From the NCBI GenBank assembly GCA_020726505.1, contig JAHLEZ010000001.1, positions 5,146,001 to 5,210,000 of the forward strand: 64,000 nucleotides of DNA, in the 5' to 3' direction. Below are positions 58,771 to 64,000 of this stretch, in pieces; position 1 is the first letter of the stretch, and each line of letters opens with the position of its first letter. The stretch comes from Leptodontidium sp. MPI-SDFR-AT-0119. Its lineage: Eukaryota; Ascomycota; Leotiomycetes; Helotiales; Leptodontidiaceae. The translations under genes were made by a program, and so were the position numbers. The notes under the pieces are model-generated. The model made no database searches and was not told where the DNA came from. It saw only the letters and a program-made list of their open reading frames with translations.

Positions 58771-59409
58771 TTTTTCTGTTTCACCTGTTCCTTTTTCTTC
58801 ATGTTGGTGGAATGGTGGTGGTTCATTGCTCGGAAGATGTCAGTACGATTTTCTATGGAGGGTTTGGGGAATTGTATTTGGAGTTGAAGGGGGTGGGAAC
58901 TCAGCGAGAGAGAGCATATTGGCGCAAAACGATATGTGAGATAGGAAGGCATGATGGATTGTGCTAAATGGAAATGAATGATACTGCAAAATGCTCTCGT
59001 CATGATTTACTCTGGTGATTTGATAGCCTGTGAATTTCGCTCCAAGTGATGCCAAATAGCTGACTTTGGCGTTTCTTACGCGGTGTATGCTACGGGGAAA
59101 CGCACAAGGACCACCACGCACAATGATAGCAGTCAAACACATGCATGCGGAATTGATTTTGGAATTTCCCTTTACTTATGCAGAAACTCACTGACGAGAT
59201 TGAAAAGCCGGGTCGGCATTTTGGCCATTACCAATCAATAATATATCTCAGTATTCATGGCGGTGGTTTCATGAAGCTGCTGATTTTCTCTCATGTATCA
59301 TGATGCCATGCGATGATCATCAGCGCGTCGAGCTCTCTTTTTCTCCGGGGAAAAGATGGGCATCATCACATCTACATGTGTAGGAGTAAGTCGGGATTAG
59401 AGTAGAATT
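58771..59409. other. Intergenic region between convergent genes
   Basis: 3' flanks only. Nothing recognised. Confidence 0.45.
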
Positions 59410-60572
59410 TCATTGTTCTTTCCTAGCCTCCTCACCGTTGGCAGCAGCACAAATCTCGGTATCAAGACACCACTTTGACTTCAAAACCTGTGATGCAGAC
59501 ATCCTCTTTCCCGGGCACGGATCCAGCAGACTCCGCACAACACCCCGGCAATGTTTCTAACTAAGGTCAGTGTGTATCGACAAGGGCCAAGCGGTATCAG
59601 AAATCAACGGGATCTCTGTTAGAGACTTACATTCTTCAAGTTCTCCACAGGTCTGAATCCCCAAAGCCCAATCCTATCCCTCAAATACCCATCATACCCT
59701 TCATCCGCCCCTTCAGCAGCCATTTCCCACAACACCTTGCCACATCTCATCTCCATATACAACACGCCGACAGCCCACATATCCACGGCCTTTCCATCGA
59801 ATTCCTTCTCAACAAACACCTCAGGAGCGATATACGGCACTGTGCCGCAGCGTTTGCTACTCTTGAATTTATTCGATGATTTAAGACGTTCCGAAGCGGT
59901 GAAATTGGCGATCTTGAGGACGCCGGTGGTGGTGAGGAGAAGGTTTGATGGAGAGATGTCTCGGTGAGCGATGTTGAGGGAATGGAGGTAGGAAAGACCG
60001 GAGAGGAGTTGCATGGTGTAGCAGTCGGCTTCTCGGGAAGATAATTTGCCTGCTTGGTACATGACTGTGCCGAGGTGGATGTGAGATATCTGAAGGTTCG
60101 TCGCTAGGTTTACTGGTTGGAGGTCTATGGCGTAGAGGATGTTGGTGTGGTGCATGGAGGAGAGGATTGAGGTTGTGGTTGCTGAGTGCCGTCGGCCAGT
60201 AGTCTTCCCCACTGTTGAATATTTTCGACGACTCTTCACGGTGTAGCAGGACGAACTTGGACTGGAAGAATCTCCTTGATACTCCTTGCTAAGACTCATT
60301 GGCTCAAACTCTATCGTTCTGGCTTTGTTGTGAGATGAGTGAGGCAAGCGCTGTTCGGGCTGAAATGGAAGGTTGATGTAGTCCTCCTTTGGAATACTCG
60401 TTAGCCAGCGGAGTAAACAACATGAAGCGTGGCTTACTTCTGACAGCGGCACTCCAACAATCACTTTGGGAGACAAGACCATCGATCGGAACATATCGAA
60501 GAGGCCTACACTCGGCTTCAAGGTGCCGATGTGATGTTGATGTCTCCCGTCGGGGAGTTCGCACGAGGTCAT
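59410..60572 (-). CDS. HAL5/NPR-type kinase-like protein, probable pseudokinase
   Basis: Three exons, 60572-60438, 60386-59631 and 59556-59410, giving 345 residues. The C-lobe is a protein kinase of the fungal HAL/NPR group: YQAGKLSSREADCYTMQLLS, AHRDISPSNLLLT (catalytic Asp188, Asn193), GTVPYIAPEVF, DMWAVGVLYMEMRCGKVLW, and after the last intron RSLLDPCPGKRMSASQVL. Faults: the DFG motif is NFT (206-208), losing the Mg-binding Asp. The N-lobe is shortened, with only YTVK as a possible beta-3 lysine and no glycine loop. A catalytic role is doubtful; a signalling scaffold or decoy is possible. The last acceptor (TTAG at 59557) is the one that keeps the family frame. Confidence 0.8.
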
Positions 60573-61754
60573 AGTTAGGAGAGTGGTACCTTCTGGAGGT
60601 TGTGTGATTAATCTCTTCAACGTTGAGCCCCAGGTTCAAGATTCTCATCCCAATGCGAAGAAATTTCAAGTGCAAAAGAAAATACTAAGGATATCACACG
60701 TTACTTCCACCAACATCGTCTTCTCCTTCCCATCAGGTCTCAAGTTCCTAATCATTCTCCTCCATGCAATCGACACATGCAGCAACAACACCATCCCACA
60801 AAAGAGGGGTTCTTGATTTCCCCGCAAGCGCTTGTTCCTCTTGATATTTACATCAAACCCCGGGCTTCTGGCGGTCTGATAAGTTGAAATTGAAATACCT
60901 CATATGTTTCCATACTTTGCGCGATTTTTCAGCCAACTCACTGAACATGCCAAGACTTTGAACATGAGGGTTCGCGTGAGGGATTTTTATAGAACTTGAT
61001 TCCAGGATTTTGGAATCGTCTGAATAATGTGCTGATCTCCTTGCACTGCCTCCTTGGAACTAACATTTGACAGGTCAAGAGGGGTCTACTTCTGATAGCG
61101 GGTTGTGGAGTCTCCTATTCGACGCTTTTTCAGTGCTGAGTTGGCTGGATAAGCTTAATTTTACTGAACGGGAAATACTTCGTCGTTAAATCCTTACCAT
61201 GGGAACTCCTTCAGCCGCAAGTATGGTGGAAATTGCAGTACGAATGGGAGGCATTAAAAATAGTGAAGGAAGAAAGAAAGTCAAAGAAAAAGGGTGAGGT
61301 GATGGTAATTTTAAGCATTGGCCATCCGAACTAGCGAGATTGCTTGTTTGAGGCTTGTCAGCCACTCTCCTCTTCATGCGATATGCAAACACCTCACGAT
61401 GCATTTGAGCTTCTCAGCGCCGTTGACAAATGGAAGATGGAGATCTTGTTCCCTCCTATCCATTCCTGGAACTTTGCTCGCATCTGCATCCCTCAAATCG
61501 AAGAGCCGGCGCGGCCAACTGCAAAGCGTGGCGTTCATTGTCCCGTGCGCGGCATATTTTGTATGGATCCGAGAGGACATCGTCAACTCCACCATCACCA
61601 AAAGCAGTAAAGACGTAAGCCTTGGGGCCCCCCATGTCCCCTTATCAGAACGCCTCGCGGCAGTGTGATTTCCCAACTAAAAATAGGGGGAGGTCCGCAC
61701 CTTGAGATTTGATGTTTTCTCGACCGGTCGTGTGCTTCTTCTCTTCTTTCTATC
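60573..61754. other. Intergenic region between divergent genes
   Basis: Upstream of the pseudokinase (-) and the CNNM-type gene (+). Overlapping short ORFs at 61318-61676 on both strands show no motif. Confidence 0.45.
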
Positions 61755-63096
61755 ATGCCCTCGATTGCGTTGGGGGAACCATCGAATATTGCATCGAGTG
61801 AAATGAAGTGAGTCGTGCTTTCGGGGTCTCTGATTGGTTGAACGATGCGATGATGCTGACCGAAATAGGCTGCTGGTTCGAGATGCTGTGAAACAACTTG
61901 CAGGGCGTCCCGAGATCAGGGACGCTACATCTCAATTCATCCTCCATTGCCTCAATGGAGCCCTTTCAGTACTTCTATTGATACTTGGAGGGACTTTTGC
62001 TGGACTGACTTTGGCGTGAGTGCCTTACCACCCAAATCCGAGAGATCCGAATCTAATCCGTTGCAGCTTTATGGGCCAGGATCAAGTCTGTCTTCAAGTC
62101 ATTGCTGGATCTGGCACAGTGAAGCAGCGACAGAATGCACAGAAAGTATTAAATGTACTCCAACGCGGCCGACATTGGGTTCTAGTCTCTTTATTGTTGG
62201 GAAACGTGATCACCAATGAGACTTTACCCATCATTCTAGACCAGGATGTGAAGGGTGGATTATTCGCGATTGCAGCTTCCACAATACTCATCGTGATATT
62301 CGGAGAGATCATCCCTCAAAGTGTTTGCGCAAAACATGGACTGGCAATTGGAGCTTGGTCATCAAGGTACTATACACATCTAAAAATATGCAGAAACTTC
62401 TGACTGTATTCAGATATGTAATCTGGGTGATGTATCTATTATTTCCTGTCGCGTATCCAGTTGCAAGGCTCTTGGATCGACTACTGGGACCGAGCCACGG
62501 TATCATCTTCAATAGAGCAGGCCTGAAGGCACTGATCACACTCCACGAGCGTCTCAGCTTCTCGCCCACTGAGCGACTGAATCGAGAGGAGGTCACCGTG
62601 ATCTCCACAATCATCGACCTGAATGCAAAACCGATCTCATCAATCATGACACCAGTAGGGAAAATCTTCACGTTAGGGATCGACACTATACTCAACGACA
62701 TGACGCGCTACAATATCCTGACTTCAGGGTACAGCGGTATTCCGATCCATCTCCAGGATCGCCCAACGAGTTTTGTCGGAATGTTGCCGGTGAAGTCCCT
62801 GGTCGCGCTCAACTTTGAGGAACATGTGACAGTGGGACAACTTTCTCTCGACACGCTGCATGTCGTCCGTCCGGATGTCAGTTGTCAACAAATCTTTCGG
62901 ATATTCAGAGATAGGAGTGTACAGATGGTGTTGGTGACGGAAAGGGGTACGCAACATGGAGAGCCACTTGGCATTGTCACAGCAAGAGACGTGATGGACG
63001 AGTTAATAAGAGAGTAAGATGCGATCTACCCGTGCTACGATATATCGGTGGCTAACGTTTAATAGTCCGGTTGCATTCAAGGAAGAGGCAGAATAG
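61755..63096 (+). CDS. CNNM/Mam3-type membrane protein with CBS pair
   Basis: Five exons: 61755-61807, 61869-62015, 62067-62366, 62414-63013 and 63066-63096; 376 residues. The DUF21/CNNM transmembrane domain is recognisable by GALSVLLLILGGTFAGLTLA, RGRHWVLVSLLLGNVITNET, VIFGEIIPQSVC and YVIWVMYLLFPVAYPVARLL. A CBS pair follows (ISSIMTPVGKIFTL, GYSGIPIHL, QIFRIFRDRSVQMVLVTERG, PLGIVTARDVMDEL). Yeast Mam3 and its relatives affect manganese/magnesium homeostasis at the vacuole. It is short: the long low-complexity tail of Mam3 is missing, and the last exon adds only ten residues (PVAFKEEAE end). It is probably a compact paralogue. Confidence 0.88.
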
Positions 63097-63627
63097 ATTA
63101 TACAGAGGTCGCGGGCTAGCGCATCCGGTTCGGCGTTGGTGGCATCACGGGGTGGCGTTTGTCAATACACCTTCATTATTCATTAACCAGGCTTTACATT
63201 GATTGGTAGCCTCTTTCTTCCAATGATCATGCAGCTTACTCTATTGTGCTCATTCCATTTCAACGGACGTTAGATTCACTTTGTTTACTCCAATTTGTCC
63301 CCACGTGACTACCACCTTCGTCATTTTCTTCACCCAAACGACTTCGACGCGAGCCTCCGACGTTTCCTTCTTAACATCCACCTTCAGCTCCATCCTCTTC
63401 CTCGAAAGAATACCAACATCGTTGAAACCATCGACGCCAGCAGCTACAATCTTCGCGCCTACCGAACCCTTCAATCCGTTCCTCACCAGACCACATCATC
63501 TTCGCCCTTCATCCTTGCCATTCATCCTCTCCCAACACTTTCTGCGTTGTTCTAAAAGCGTAAGTCTCTCAACGAACATAGAAGAATGATGTCTAGTTTG
63601 CTAATCATCCCACGGCAGTCTCACGCA
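63097..63627. other. Intergenic region and spliced leader of the second 2EXR gene
   Basis: A likely 5'-UTR intron runs from GTAAGT at 63560 to CAG at 63618, with a GCTAAT branch. It would remove the two upstream ATGs at 63586-63591. Confidence 0.45.
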
Positions 63628-64000
63628 ATGTCCAGCAACGCCCCAATCGGCCTGCTCACAGTTAGCTCTGCAGCCGCCGCAGCTGATCCTGAAGCAAACC
63701 CTGAACTTCGACTCGAAGAGTTCACACTGTTCCCCAAGTTGCCTCTCGAACTACGTCGCAAGATCTTTCGAGACCTTCAACAAACCAAGCCACGTTCGCC
63801 TCCATTGCGAGGTAGATTATAATTACACCCTCCACAAGTGCCGTCACCGGTGGGAGCGTCCAGGCTCTCTCCCGGTTGCATTGCATGTATGCCACGAAAG
63901 TCGGGTTGAGGCCTTGATGCATTACCAGATTGTCCTCTATGACAAGTTCAAATCCGAGTCCCTAATCCCAATGCTCGGCGGCGAGCTCTCCTTGAGAAGT
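63628..64000 (+). pseudogene. 2EXR-domain gene, frameshifted, truncated by window end
   Basis: The ATG at 63628 opens MSSNAPIGLLTVSS, and the 2EXR signature FTLFPKLPLELRRKIF follows at about residue 32. After RDL the frame runs to a stop at 63822. The homologous continuation (NKPSHVRLHCEVDYNY, then LPVALHVCHESRVEALMHYQ) is in another frame and open to base 64000. No GT-AG intron fits, so a one-base insertion around 63775-63778 (CCTTC) is the simplest reading. A base-calling error is possible. Compare the intact relative at 57433-58770. Confidence 0.65.

Noticed and set aside
61318..61676. ORFs of about 100 residues on both strands
   Set aside because: Mutually overlapping with no motif; treated as intergenic.
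1..64000. tRNA genes, rRNA, CRISPR arrays
   Set aside because: Scanning by eye found no A/B-box cloverleaf pair, rRNA-like stretch or regularly spaced repeats; a tRNAscan run would be needed to be certain about tRNAs.

Overview
The window looks like nuclear DNA of a filamentous ascomycete (Pezizomycotina). Genes are intron-rich, with 44-80 bp introns of the GT...CTAAC/CTGAC...AG type. Gene families include fungal Zn2Cys6 regulators, an intracellular GH13 amylase, GH16, a SesB-like hydrolase/NB-ARC protein, Hsp70-like proteins and 2EXR proteins. A leotiomycete (Helotiales-like) is my best guess, from the family mix only. Exon structures were worked out by hand from frame, splice motifs and recognisable protein motifs. 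Where they are given in full, the exon lengths sum to whole codons.

Layout. 0-9 kb: edge of an acidic protein gene (-), intracellular alpha-amylase (+), large Zn2Cys6 regulator (+). 9-17 kb: metabolic genes with decay. They are a frameshifted pyrroline-5-carboxylate reductase pseudogene (-), a membrane-anchored MOSC protein (+), an MDR oxidoreductase (-) and a damaged dihydroflavonol-reductase-like gene (+) whose stop codon coincides with a consensus 5' splice site. 17-24 kb: small secreted protein with three cysteine repeats (-), a solo LTR with target-site duplication, a GH16 glucanase (+) and a hevein-domain membrane protein (+).

24.4-39.5 kb is the most unusual region: an Hsp70-like gene (-), a divergent coiled-coil gene (+), a small free-standing module gene (+), a SesB-like hydrolase/NB-ARC gene (-) and, divergent from it, a 1504-residue fusion (+). 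The fusion joins an unassigned helical N-terminus, an Hsp70-like core paralogous to the first gene, and a C-terminal module homologous to the free-standing small protein. The two Hsp70 cores share intron positions and several exact exon lengths. The layout suggests a chaperone/NLR self-recognition or immune locus, but that is inference.

40-64 kb: cysteine-rich single-pass membrane protein (-), J-domain protein (-), Zn2Cys6 regulator with two micro-exons in its zinc cluster (+), an unassigned membrane protein (+), a C2H2 factor (+), a 2EXR protein (+), a probable HAL5-type pseudokinase (-), a CNNM/Mam3-type CBS membrane protein (+) and a frameshifted 2EXR gene running off the end. No rRNA, CRISPR array or convincing tRNA was seen.
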